49,968 bases of DNA. Origin: Gymnopilus junonius (lineage: Eukaryota; Basidiomycota; Agaricomycetes; Agaricales; Galerinaceae). The translations under genes were made by a program, and so were the position numbers. The first letter of the stretch is position 1. The number at the start of each line of letters is the position of its first letter. Under the pieces are notes generated by a model. It was not told where the DNA came from. It did no database searches and was given only the letters and a program-made list of their open reading frames with translations. The DNA is taken from positions 1 through 49,968 of the forward strand of contig JADNYJ010000253.1 in assembly GCA_015501075.1 (NCBI GenBank). Reading direction: 5' to 3'. This document shows, in pieces, positions 10,727-20,944 of this stretch.

Positions 10727-11854
10727 ATGCGTTCTGCAATTTACTTGGCCGTTGTGACCTCTTTTCTTGCTGGTACGTCCTGTCGCGATTAGTCCACGCT
10801 TTTTAATTTAGTTAACGTATGCTGGATTTCCAGTCTTCGTTCAATGTGCTCCTCTTCCTCTCGAAATTGGAACAATTTACGGTCATGATGACCTTTACGA
10901 CCATACGATAGTTCCTACGGACTTCAATGGCGCTACAGATCATACTCAGGCGTCACTGGCTAATGTACATGTGGCGGTTCATGAAGGTAACATTTATATC
11001 TCGTATCATTTCCATACAATGCCATCTCATAACACGCCTTATCACCAGCTCATAGTCAAATCATGAACATCAAGAAAATGATGGACGAAAACCATCCCGA
11101 CTTACATGCCCATCTAACTAACGCTTTCGGGCCCAACTACAACAAAGAAGAAATACATAAGACCATCAACACACTTGCGACAGGGAAAATTGATATCGCG
11201 CAGACCAATGCTCCCAATGATGAAGGAAATGAAACCACAAATGCCATCGCGAAGCATAGCTCTGGTGCAAAGGCTGATCGTGTAGTCTTCTACGAGAAAT
11301 TTCATCGGAAAACTCTGGACGCACAGGCAGGAACGGTTATTCACGAAGCAACGCATGCTCTAGCCCGAACAAAGGATCACTTCCAGGAAGACCCAAACCA
11401 GCCTGGCAAATTCGAGGCTGTCAGCAGTAAACAGGAAGGTAACCCCGGCGTTATGAAAGCCTGTGAGTACTCTGCTGTGCGTTTTAGACTGGTTTTCTTA
11501 TGAGATTTAATATCTTTTCTAGATGCTCACAACGAAAACTTTGACCACTTGAAGACTCATGCATCCGAAGTTATGCACCAGAATGCCGATTCCTACATGG
11601 TATTGGCTCATACCGTTAAACATGGGCTTCCGCAAGCGCACCAAGCTGCCAATTCGAATGCAAACACCAACGTCAACGCTCCAAGCTCTTCTCATCCCGT
11701 ATCAAATGCTGATATACATCATGATGCTCCTGGATCCGCTCACCCGCCTGCAAATGCTCACGCTTACAATGCTCCGGCGGCGGCTCATCCGGCTGCACAC
11801 CCGCCAGCTGCTCCTGCAGGAGACAAGAAAAAGGGCTGCTGTGGTATTTTGTAA
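10727..11854 (+). CDS. Secreted aspzincin (M35-like) metalloendopeptidase with CaaX-like tail
   Basis: Four exons: 10727-10772, 10834-10986, 11049-11462 and 11523-11854, total 945 nt, 314 residues; all introns are GT-AG and phase-consistent. It begins with a signal peptide (AIYLAVVTSFLA, likely cleaved near QCA before PLPLE). The catalytic signature is GTVIHEATHALARTKDHF: HExxH plus the third-ligand Asp of aspzincins, though the usual GTxxD glycine is absent. The late NADSY motif also matches the Lys-specific M35 group. The C-terminus is Ala/His/Pro/Asn-rich low complexity and ends GDKKKGCCGIL, that is polybasic, tandem Cys and a CxxL box typical of geranylgeranylated proteins. That tail conflicts with a secreted topology unless the family uses it differently. 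Likely an extracellular or cell-surface peptidase. Confidence 0.85.
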
Positions 11855-12585
11855 GCAGACAAATGGGTCTTTGAGAGAAGGGTTGTACCGTTGTAGGCCG
11901 TACTCCTAGGTAGTAGGTAGTACGATTTGTGTATAAAAATCACTCGTTCTGGGTGCACTTGCCTTTGAATTTAGTCAATTATTCTTATATTTACTTGTCA
12001 CGTAATTTGTGAACTCTCCATAGATTTGTGACTTGGCCCTCGGCGCTCAACCTAAAGATAGCAAATTTCGGACTTTCGAATCCGAAGCTCTGCCTAGTTA
12101 CAAGAAATAAAGCCAAACAGCGCCGCCCCCAGTCCCGAAGTCCGGACCTCCACGTTCGATGATCCCTTCGTCTTCAATCGTATCCATCGTCGTTGCCAAT
12201 ACTCAGTGCGACATGTAAAACAAAAAGGTCCTCAGGCTCGTACATTTGGTATTTTACTGGCTTTATCACCAGCTAACTAGGGTATCTACATATACTCATA
12301 CAGGGGTTCGACTCTGTAGAGAGTACGATATGTATCTTTCAATCTTGGCGATGATCGCAAATAGATCATGGCCCTTGTCTAACTCGACTTATTGCGAGAT
12401 ATCCAAGCACTAGGCCTATTCAGATGTCCGTCTCGACTGCGATGGATTTAGCCCCTCCTGCTCGCAGTGATATTCATCGTCTGCAGTTACGTCTGCAGTT
12501 TACGTGGATGGACAGTTGCAATTGATTGGAGATGGAGATGGGTGATGAAGGAGGGAAGAGATGTTTTGTGGCGATAGATGGATCC
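11855..12585. other. Intergenic, no gene seen
   Basis: The 3' flank of the aspzincin gene and of the convergent DUF6699-like gene. I find no coding exon or RNA gene. Confidence 0.5.
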
Positions 12586-13454
12586 TTAGTCACCAATTGG
12601 CCTCGTGTGCAGGACCCACACTCCCGCCTCCTTTCTGCTCGGCGTAAGTCCCACCCAACGTGTTCTAAACTCTAAGAGGTGCCGAACATGAGAGCTAACG
12701 CCATCATCCCCAGCAGGTGGTCCAACGTTCGCCTCTTGGCTTACGAGTCTCCCATAACTCATCATTTCCCTCCCTGAGATGAAACTGGGATCCAGTCCGA
12801 CTCCAGCGCAGAACGCCTCTGTTGCGCTCTGTCTGATGCCGTGGTACACCGCGTAAAGGACGTCGCCAACAGTTATTATTCCACCCTGTGACGGGTTCAC
12901 CGTGATCAATGACGTGAATGGATGGACGCGGATTTTCAAGGGCGTGTTCATGACTGGATCTGTGGCGGGCAACGACTTCCAGTGGTACATGTCAACGGCA
13001 GCTCTCCAATCATCTGCCATCGTGTTCCCATGCGCGACATTCCCAGGGGTGGGCATCGCTTGCTGAGGGTGTTTATCGATCAACCAGGTGATGGCTGGAT
13101 TCCCATCAAACGCGAGGAGGGGGTGAATTTTGAACAGCGGGGGCAAGGGGACGCGAGAGTATGGAGAGAGGTCGTGGATGAGTGGAGGAGGACCGAAGGA
13201 CCATGGGGTTCGTTCAGCCCATATGCCGTCGTGGTGGTTTTGAATGGGTAGGGGACGCGATATGAGTCACCTCCGGAAGTCCGGTACATTGCTGTCATCT
13301 GAGGAGATGATACCGCTGGGCCTGCAAAGTTCCCCGAGAAGAGGGTGCTATCAGAGGGTGTGCGTTCGCTGGGGTGGTGGTGATGCCGTCTGCTCGATTT
13401 ATGGTGAGTGCGTCCCTCATCGACGTGAGTGTCTTGGGATACTCTTCCAGGCAT
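12586..13454 (-). pseudogene. DUF6699-like gene with a frame break
   Basis: The 3' part (12586 to about 13260) carries the core of the Agaricomycete DUF6699-like family: FKIHPLLAFDG, SLITVNPSQGGIITVGDVLYA and LLEFRTRWVGLTPSRKEAG. Function unknown. That frame has no ATG before the core and ends upstream at a TGA near 13267. The N-terminal part (MPGRVSQDTHVDEG, HHKSSRRHHHHPSER, SSPQMTAMYRTSGGDSYRVP) is open in another frame from the ATG at 13454 to a stop at 13080. The overlap contains no AG that could end an intron, so splicing does not explain the switch. The simplest reading is a one- or two-base indel near 13225-13260: a recent pseudogene or an assembly error. Confidence 0.6.
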
Positions 13455-14934
13455 CGTTCTGATCGTGTGCTGCAGGTATCTAGGCTCGACCGGTTCAGCT
13501 CTTGTTATCCTCCCCAAGGCGCAGCAAGGAACTCACTTCTTCTGTTCGTAGATGCAATGGTTTGAGGACGGGAAGGAGTGGATGGACGGGATGTAAACGG
13601 TACCGCAGTCCGTGGAGGAGGAGAGGGACTTTAATAGCGTCTGTGCGTACTTAAAATTAGAGTCGTGTCGTGTTTCCTCACTGGTTAATTAGGTGCCATA
13701 ACAAGCGTATACAAAATGCTTTCGGAACCGTGTCTTTCGCCCATTTCGTCGACATGACTAACCCCCACTGTGCGAATTTGGCAAGTGTACTTGGATGATC
13801 CTTGCACTTGGTCGCCAGGCAAGTCTGCCTCGAGGCATCGCTAAGATTATCTGGCTGCATCACTTCGAATCGAAGCCTGGAAGACTGATGATAAGGGATA
13901 AATCCGTGATTTGCCATTGCGCCCACGTCAGTCCATGAGCGGCAACGGAACGGATGTCATTGGCCCGGAAGCTGACGTGCCCGAGGCGGCAGTGAAGCCT
14001 TTGAGGCATAATCGCTTCGGCTGTTTAGCTGGGCAATCCTTGGGTGTCCTTGTGTTCTCATGACTGGGAATGACGTCTTTTACTTGGGAGCATTCTCGGG
14101 TGGGGTAGGCTCTTCAAGGTATTTCTAATATGTAAAGGTGCGTCTTGACCCGTAGTACTGCGTAAAACGCCGCATACCGAGGACAAGTTCTTTTGCCGCA
14201 GAAATTCCAAGCCAAAACTTATTCATACGACGCGACTAAGATTTCGATATCATAAGGTCCCAAGAACATTTATTACTTAATGGCTTAACTTTCCTTGGAG
14301 CGTAAAGACTCAGCAGTCGTGCTCCGCCCGTCAAAACCCGAAGGCGCAGCTTTTATGAAGTAAGCAAGCACAAGCGCTCAGCATGCCGAAAGAGGATACA
14401 TAAGGGTAATGATTTATTATGCGCTGCGTCGTTACCAACGAAGTACGTACTGTACAGGATATCATTGCTCCGAATGCTGCGCAAGCGCTTACAGCAATTG
14501 TCTCATTAGCGCCTAATGTGTGGTATCCAGTAGCAACAGCCAGAGACCACCGGCCTGTTCGGATATTGGATATCTTGCTAAGGTTAAATGCTCGAGCATG
14601 CGTTGCTTCATTTTGTTCCGTTTAGAATAGATAGAAGAGACAAGAATGATCACTTAGTACTTCAGAGTCATACGAAAGGGTGAAAGTACGTATCCCATAG
14701 GCGGTGTAGAATGCCACTGACTTAGCTTCAAAGTGATCCCCTTTGATAACACTGGGATGTCCTCTGTCACCAGATATACTCGACTATACAAGTCACACCT
14801 TACCCTGTTATACGAGATACCGATGTACATCGATACTCCATTCAAAAGATATAATCATTACTCCTGCGTAAGTGGTTTACTATCAGTGGGTGCAAATAAA
14901 AATAGATTAGAGAGAAACTTCGGATAAATAGGTC
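13455..14934. other. Gene-poor stretch
   Basis: No convincing gene. A possible further exon of the DUF6699-like gene is hinted at by AAGAA|GTGAGT and CCTGCAG|CACACG splice-like sites (minus strand) between about 13550 and 13475, without an upstream ATG I can defend. Confidence 0.35.
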
Positions 14935-14940
14935 AAAAAA
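14935..14940 (-). terminator. RNA polymerase III terminator
   Basis: Six T on the minus strand, 28 bp after the tRNA 3' end. Confidence 0.7.
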
Positions 14941-14968
14941 GTGTTTAATTTCAGGCAATGAAACAACC

Positions 14969-15062
14969 GACGCCAGCAAGATTTGAACTTGCGCCCTCAA
15001 AGAGGAACAGATAACATGGTATAGATTCTAATCTGTCGCCGTAACCACTTGGCTATAGCGCC
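14969..15062 (-). tRNA. tRNA-Ser(AGA) with a 13-nt intron
   Basis: The reverse complement folds into a tRNA: acceptor GGCGCTA with TGGCGTC (two G-U pairs), D arm GCC/GGC with GTGGTTA in the loop, anticodon stem ACAGA/TCTGT, a long variable arm CCTC/GAGG as in tRNA-Ser, and T arm GCAAG-TTCAAAT-CTTGC. The anticodon AGA is at 15027-15029. An intron of about 13 nt (15013-15025) follows the base after the anticodon, the canonical position. Mature length is about 81 nt without CCA. Confidence 0.9.
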
Positions 15063-15507
15063 TTGAATACCTCAGGAAGATCATATATCCACCTTTGTAG
15101 ACTATGAAGTTAACAGCTAAAAGTCTTGCTAGCAGACTGAAACATGATGAAAAATAATATCAACCTCCTGTACAATAGGCAGAAATGGGGAATAAGGAAG
15201 TGTCAAAGTCGCATAAATTTGGATTGGGATCATGAGATCATTGTTTGCCTAACACGTCCAACCAAAGCATCAAATTTAGCATACCGGGCTGCGTTCTGAA
15301 ATCTGGTGCTTCCGTTGAACGTTCATCAAAGCTATGCTGGATATACTGGGCTTACGGTCAGTTATAGCACACAATACACCTGCACTTACTTATTCAGCCA
15401 GCATCAGGCGTTGAATAATGAATTGAAGAAGGGCGACAGGGTAACTCGATGATCCTAAATTAACCGTATATTCGTCTCACATTCAAAGCTCTCCAGCAGG
15501 TATGGTG

Positions 15508-15860
15508 ATGCAACCATGCGTCTGTGCTAAACCGAAAGAACTTGAAGATCCTAGGAAGCTCTGTCTTGTTTTGGAGAGAAATATGTGCAATCTCTGTATG
15601 AAATTCGACGACTTGAACGCCGAAATCCTAAAAGCGAAGGTTTTACTTCAAGATTTGGTTATCTAACGCGACGACATTCGTCCCAGCTCAACAATACGCA
15701 TTCGCGATCATCAACCGCTTGCCAATGGAAGTCGCGTCTGCTTTTTCCAGTTCTACGCCACTGGGGATCACTGTCTCTTGACGCGTTTGTCAAGCATAGC
15801 GTCAAATCACATGGTCTACTCCCAGTTTGTGGACGTCAATCGACTTATGCCGAGGGATTT
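15508..15860 (+). pseudogene. F-box pseudogene, N-terminal half
   Basis: From the ATG at 15508 the frame matches the N-terminus of the F-box gene at 42.4 kb: MQPCVCAKPKELEDPRKLC, then a CNLC motif and FDDLNAEILKAKVLLQDL, followed by an in-frame stop where paralogues read DQRDD. Beyond it, in shifting frames, are remnants of NRLPMEVAS (F-box core), then AWSTPSLWTSIDLC-like sequence about 15808-15850. Several indels and a stop make it non-functional. It stops abruptly near 15855, where repeat-rich DNA begins; the remaining LRR part resumes at 16784. Confidence 0.75.
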
Positions 15861-16780
15861 ACGGGGCCTTGGGCAGGCGCCGAGCATGCCGAGAGTCACG
15901 TGCTCGTGACCTGCAATCGAGGGCGGACGCGTCGCGTTCGAGCGCCTGGGTGTCCTGCAGAGTCAAGAGAACTCGCAGGCACGGCTTTCCCCAGCTCGAT
16001 CGGGATGGACACCGAGGGCGGATTGATGGGACTGATGCGCTGGGTGGCCCAAAAATAGCCCACTTCTCAGCCGTCTTCGGTCTCATCTCGAGCTCTGTTC
16101 CCTCCCTCCCTCCCTTAAACACATCTTATGTACCAAAATAATTACACAGAAATGCAGAAACGTGTACTAAATATGTTACAATGGGAATAGACAGCGGCAA
16201 TGGCCTTTTCAATTGGGTACTGCATCTGCAGACTGCAATTTGAGCTGGTTCAAGGCAATAAGTATTCCTTTTGGCGGACATAAGTTCAATAAGTAGCTTA
16301 TCTGGAGGGATTTACGGTAAATCCAGCTCGCTTTACACTGGATTTACACAAAGTGAGCTGGTTCATTTCTGCTGTAAAGCCAGAGCCTCGGAGTGATGGG
16401 TGGCTCAAGCTCTCCCGAGCATGCCGGTGTGAGCTAATGTACACTCTAGACACATCTTTTCCATACCTTTGAACTTCAAAAAAATTTCTCTGCCTCCTGA
16501 AAAGAATGCTGAAATTTTGGTGATCTATTCTCTTTGACTAAAAAATTTCCCTTGAGTCCCTACTGTACATGACTCTAAAAAAAGCCTTTGTAATTGACTT
16601 CCTTTTTGACTTCCTTTCCGCAAGCTCGGCTACCTTCATGTGCAATCACATCACGCCTAGCCCAGAACTGGACGAGTTCTGATGCATTCCGGGGCACCAT
16701 CCTCAGGTCCGTGCTAAAAATATCTGGCTTTACGGGCTTTACAGTAAATCTATCCAAATAACCCTACATAACTGCGAATA
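15861..16780. mobile_element. Repeat-rich insertion of about 0.9 kb splitting the F-box pseudogene
   Basis: Paralogues have only about 20 residues between the two flanking F-box gene halves, so this segment is extra DNA. It starts with a GC-rich part (CCGAGCATGCCG near 15890, repeated near 16417) and holds repeated GGATTTAC/GTAAATCC motifs near 15854, 16312, 16339 and 16745, partly inverted. No transposase is visible. Exact ends and target duplication could not be fixed, so the class is unknown. Confidence 0.45.
16323..16361. repeat. Hairpin within the insertion
   Basis: CCAGCTCGCTTT and AAAGTGAGCTGG form a 12-bp stem with one mismatch around a 15-nt loop. Confidence 0.6.
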
Positions 16781-16783
16781 GCA

Positions 16784-17948
16784 TTGGAAATCGAAAAGGA
16801 ATGGTTGAGCCGAGCTAGACAACTTCTGTTGTCAAATTCACTCCGCATAAATCGTCTGTTGGATTCGCCCCTAGAGCTTTCCGGATTCCACCGTCTGATC
16901 GACGTCCCCAATGAACGCTGCGGTCAATGGTATTATATGCATTTACTACCTATTCTCTTCATTACTGACTCTTTTTGACGACTGTGGTTGTACCTCGCAC
17001 ATACTCGACAAACTTTATTTGTCTGTATCCGACTACCGACACAGGTCGGAGTATCACCCGCATTTCTTGATGCGAGTGGCTCCTCGCGCTGTCATATTGG
17101 ACCGTCCCTTCCTAAGCCCTCACAGCTTAAATTGGACTAATGTCACCGATTTTACTGCAACTCTCCTCGACGTTGACCAGATCCTCGAGATACTTCGATT
17201 AGGCCCCAATCTTGCCAAGCTCCATTTCGACCTCATCAGCTCCCGCGATGTTTTGTCACCGGATGAAGCCTACAAACATGTTGTGCACCCCAACATTGAG
17301 TTTCTCGACATTGGAATCTTATCTCTTATGAACCTCTTTTTCACCTCCATCACGCTTCCATCTCTGGACGATCTTACCCTCCGAGGAAATGGCAAATACC
17401 TACCAACTGAACCATTAATAGAGTTCTTCGAGCGCTCTGGAAATAATTTGAAAAACTTATCGCTAAACAACTGGATATTAACGATCGAAGATGCAATCGT
17501 GATGGCAAAAGCAATACCATCCCAGGAGCATCTTGGAATTGGGATCAAAATGGGATATGATGACGAACTGAGCGTGTTTTACCCTGCCTTTTTTTCTAGT
17601 CATCTTCCGACTGGTGGTGGCACCGAATCCGCATTGACAGAGCCACTACTTCCACTGCTTCAAAACTTTCGGTGGTTTAGAGATAAAGGATTTCCGTGGG
17701 AAGTCATTCCTGAATTCCTCGTTAAACTGAAGAGACATGCTTCAGGCCGTTGACACCCATTCAAATTTATTGCAATCGCGAAAAGGAAGATTCTCTGATA
17801 CCCTATATTCCAAAGGAGGTCCTCGAAGCACTTACGCCATGATAACGTCGAATTCGCATTTGAAGTCCTACTGGATCATAGTTCAGAAATTTTGTGGGAT
17901 TTGTCGCTTGAAAATGTTGATGAAACGGGAGCTGTCTGGCTGTCTTAA
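16784..17948 (+). pseudogene. F-box/LRR pseudogene, C-terminal half
   Basis: Begins at the segment after the F-box (EKEWLSRARQLLLS) and runs through the LRR body to a C-terminus closely matching the gene at 2-1198: SLNWTNVTDFTATLL, PLLPLLQNFRWFRDKGFPWE, PLTPIQIYCNREKEDS, IPYIPKEVLEALTP. Frameshifts near 16930-16970, at about 17750 and near 17840 break the frame. Together with 15508-15860 it represents one decayed gene on the same strand. Confidence 0.8.
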
Positions 17949-18143
17949 TCCGCTTATTGTATTAAAGGTATGTATGTATTGAGTTTATCAAAAGAAGCAT
18001 GATTAGAGTTGATGATAAAATATCCTGCTTTTACACCATGACGCTTAGAAGTCGTATAGAGGAACAATGATATCTTTATGTCTCCTCCTACGAGATGACC
18101 CAATAGAAGGCAAATTGCACAGGCCAGGCTACGCTACTCTATT

Positions 18144-19560
18144 CTAATTACCACCGAGCTTTTCCCGAGAGAGTATCAATAAGTCGTCCTCTAATACTTC
18201 CTTCTGATCATTGGAATATCTAATAGTGAAGGAAAAATGGACACGGTCTTCAAATTCAGCGAGTTGCGAGATGACATCTTCATCAATGTATGGTATCGGG
18301 TTCTCTTTTTCATAATCGCAAATGATTTCGACAGTTTCCAATGGGCGTCGGCGGCTTTCGTCATCTTGAGAGAGAGGCACGAGAAACCATGGAACAACCT
18401 TCCACAGAAAACTGTCCAGCCCAGACCATTTAAAAATCCGAAGCCTAGGAAGGAGTGGCTCCGTAACTGCCGGTATGGGCGTTTCAGTGGTTGGAAGATG
18501 GCTCTTAAGAGCATAGTATACTTCCTCCCAGAAGTCTTGAAACCCGCCTTCTCCAACAATGATTTCCAGTTCTTCCACCGAGGATGCCAAGCGAATTAGG
18601 CGAAGGAAATCTTTAGGCCTGAACTCTGTTTCATGAAAGCACAAGCTTTTGATCCCCTTTGAATATTCTTGAGCAAGAAAAAAAGCAATCCCATCTACGC
18701 TGAGTTCATAGCGCGCTCCCGCGGCGAAGAGATGCGTCAGATTAGGGAATGCAATAGTTCTGAAGAATATGTCAGATGCGATGGTGGATAAAAATATGAT
18801 TTCAAGAGATTCTAGACCAGCATGATTGACGCGCCCATTTGAAGTGTGAAATGGATAAGGAACGTTCTCGAGTACGACAAAATAGAATCGGCATTTGCGC
18901 AGGCTAGGAATTGATAGGATCAATTCGAAAAGACGATGGACTGCCGGACTGTTCAATGTGAGATTAGTGACATTCGTCCAATTAAAGTTGATTAGGTTCA
19001 CTGTGGGGCCCTCTAGGTTAACATATTTGGGAGCAATTTTGGATAGCGTATAGATATTGAAGTCGCAATTGGGGGCTGTTACGAAAAGCTCAATTAGGGT
19101 GGAAGAAACGCAGGCGGAGTCGTTAAGAAGAACCAAGAGAAAAGGTGGTAAAGAGATGTCCAAAACACACCAGTGGCCACAATGCTGATTAACGATGTCG
19201 ATAAGGCGGCGCACTTGGGGCGAGTCTTCAATCTCGTCGGGAATCGAGAGCCTGATCTCTAAAGGAAGCTGGCCGGATCTGTCAAGCCAATCCTCTACAA
19301 GCTGAACCCACGTTTCCGTATATTCAATCTGGGTGTATAAGGACAGAACAGTCCAAATACTGGGGGTCGACCATGCGATGCGACGCCAATTGCAACATAC
19401 CGCCCCAAGGACAAGTGGATTCGCACGGTGGTTTGAAGCGTAAATGTCAAATATCTCAGACGTGAGTTCAACCGGAAGGCGATCAACGACGGAAAGAGAA
19501 GAAGTTAACTCTAGTTCATTCGCTACCGCATTGTCCGCTGTTGCAAATTGAGTGAGCTTA
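18144..19560 (-). CDS. F-box/LRR-type protein, start unresolved
   Basis: One continuous frame of about 470 codons. It contains the F-box core (VVDRLPVELTSEIFDIYAS, LVLGAVCCNWRRIAWSTPS) followed by the LRR body (NQHCGHWCVLDISLPPFLL, FNWTNVTNLTLNS, FLWKVVPWFLVPLS, YIDEDVISQLAEF). No in-frame ATG occurs upstream of the F-box: the frame is closed by a stop near 19573, and the N-terminal CxxC/coiled-coil region of paralogues is missing. Either a short upstream exon supplies the start or the 5' end has been lost. Predicted SCF substrate receptor; target unknown. Confidence 0.75.
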
Positions 19561-20529
19561 ACGCGTTCAAATTAGAAATAGTGCATTCCACAAGACTGAC
19601 CGTGAGCTATCTCCGGAGTAGGGATAAATTCCATGGATTGCGATTGACGAGCCTATCCAAATATATTGGCTTTGAGTTGTTGAAGACCGTTGGGAAAAAG
19701 AGAGCAAATATTCTCGAATGAAAACGAGACGCCGACTTATAAGCCCATGAAGACACATTGTTAAAGATGGCCCGTTCACCAAGACAAAACAAACAGCCAA
19801 GGCTTGGCCGGCAACTGTACTCCAAAAGTTAAAACTTGACGAACAATCAAATTTCCTGGCCCAAAAAGGATCGTATGGAGTACGAGCATTAGAGATCTCG
19901 GTGATTGGTCCACTTTGATCTAGCACCCAGGGCCAGGCCAAAGAAGTTATATTCTGTTCGATGGCATTGTAGTCAGCCCTATTGTTTATTCTCGGCCCCT
20001 TCAGACGCCGATACAGCAGCATTGTTCCCCCAATCTCGATTCTGTACACGGCCTTCTTCAAACTTATTGCTGGTCATCCGCTCGAATTGGGAAAGGTTCC
20101 CAAATGCAGAAATCCGGCAAATTCGGTGTGTCCATCACACGTTGGGGCCGTCGCAGGTCAACGACCCAAAACTTGTCACTTTTCTTTGACAGATCCCCGG
20201 ATAGAAATCCCAGAGTAATAGAACTTTGAAACCTTGTGCGGATCTTGTTCCGCGTGAAATTTATCAGAACACGTTCTTCCCAAAATCTAGGGTCAGGTAT
20301 CCAAGGGCGGAAATGGGAATAAAAAAAAGACGAAAGCAGGGGAGAATCCAGGGTCGAATTGCGCCCAATAAGGTAAATTGGCGCAAAATGCAAAATTTGT
20401 CTCACCGAGCGCTCCAAACAGGATAGAAGGCGGCTAACCTGTCAAAAAAATTGGTCGGCGTGCACATCAGCCATGTGGACCGAAAGCCATTTACGGGTAC
20501 CGAATGAGTGCTTGTCTCCCGTGAATATG

Positions 20530-20538
20530 TATAAAAGG
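20530..20538 (+). promoter_or_regulatory. TATA box of mini zinc-finger gene
   Basis: TATAAAAGG about 175 bp before the ATG at 20705. A GTGAGT donor at about 20638 and a TTGTCAG acceptor just before the ATG suggest a leader intron. Confidence 0.55.
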
Positions 20539-20704
20539 GTAATGCCTCGATCGTTCGTTTCCTCCCAACCAGCTACAATCTTATACGCTGGAAACGACCT
20601 CACGTCCTTCAAGTTGAACAAGAAATCCAGCAGACAGGTGAGTTCCCCTCCGTCCATTGATTGAACGTCGCGAAGGTGGTTAATAGCTTTGCAATATTGT
20701 CAGG

Positions 20705-20944
20705 ATGTTTCGTACCAAGTCCATCTGCCGATGGAACGACTGCGGGAAGCTCGTCACGAACAACTCTGAGGTCGAGGTGGAAAGGCACCTCATGGATGAG
20801 CACGGAGTGAAACTTGCAACTCGAAGGTTTTATTGCAAGTGGCCAGATTGTCCCTATAATGATCTCGAACACGCTTTCAACACATGGGATACTATTGTTA
20901 GACACATCCGCCATTATCATTGGAAGGTCAATCTTGCTGAGTGA
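20705..20944 (+). CDS. Mini C2H2 zinc-finger protein
   Basis: 79 residues in one exon after a probable leader intron. Two C2H2-like fingers with unusual spacing: CRWNDC with HLMDEH, and YCKWPDCPYND with TIVRHIRHYH. Nothing else is present, so this is a minimal zinc-finger protein that could bind nucleic acid or protein. It belongs with the loci at 23.6, 39.3, 40.1 and 45.7 kb, which share the W-x-x-C second cysteine and the Trp before the last helix. Confidence 0.75.
   Translation: MFRTKSICRWNDCGKLVTNNSEVEVERHLMDEHGVKLATRRFYCKWPDCPYNDLEHAFNTWDTIVRHIRHYHWKVNLAE

Noticed and set aside
19567..20061. Minus-strand frame of 164 codons upstream of the F-box gene
   Set aside because: No recognisable motif and no convincing link to the F-box frame; probably chance, though it could hide a leader exon.
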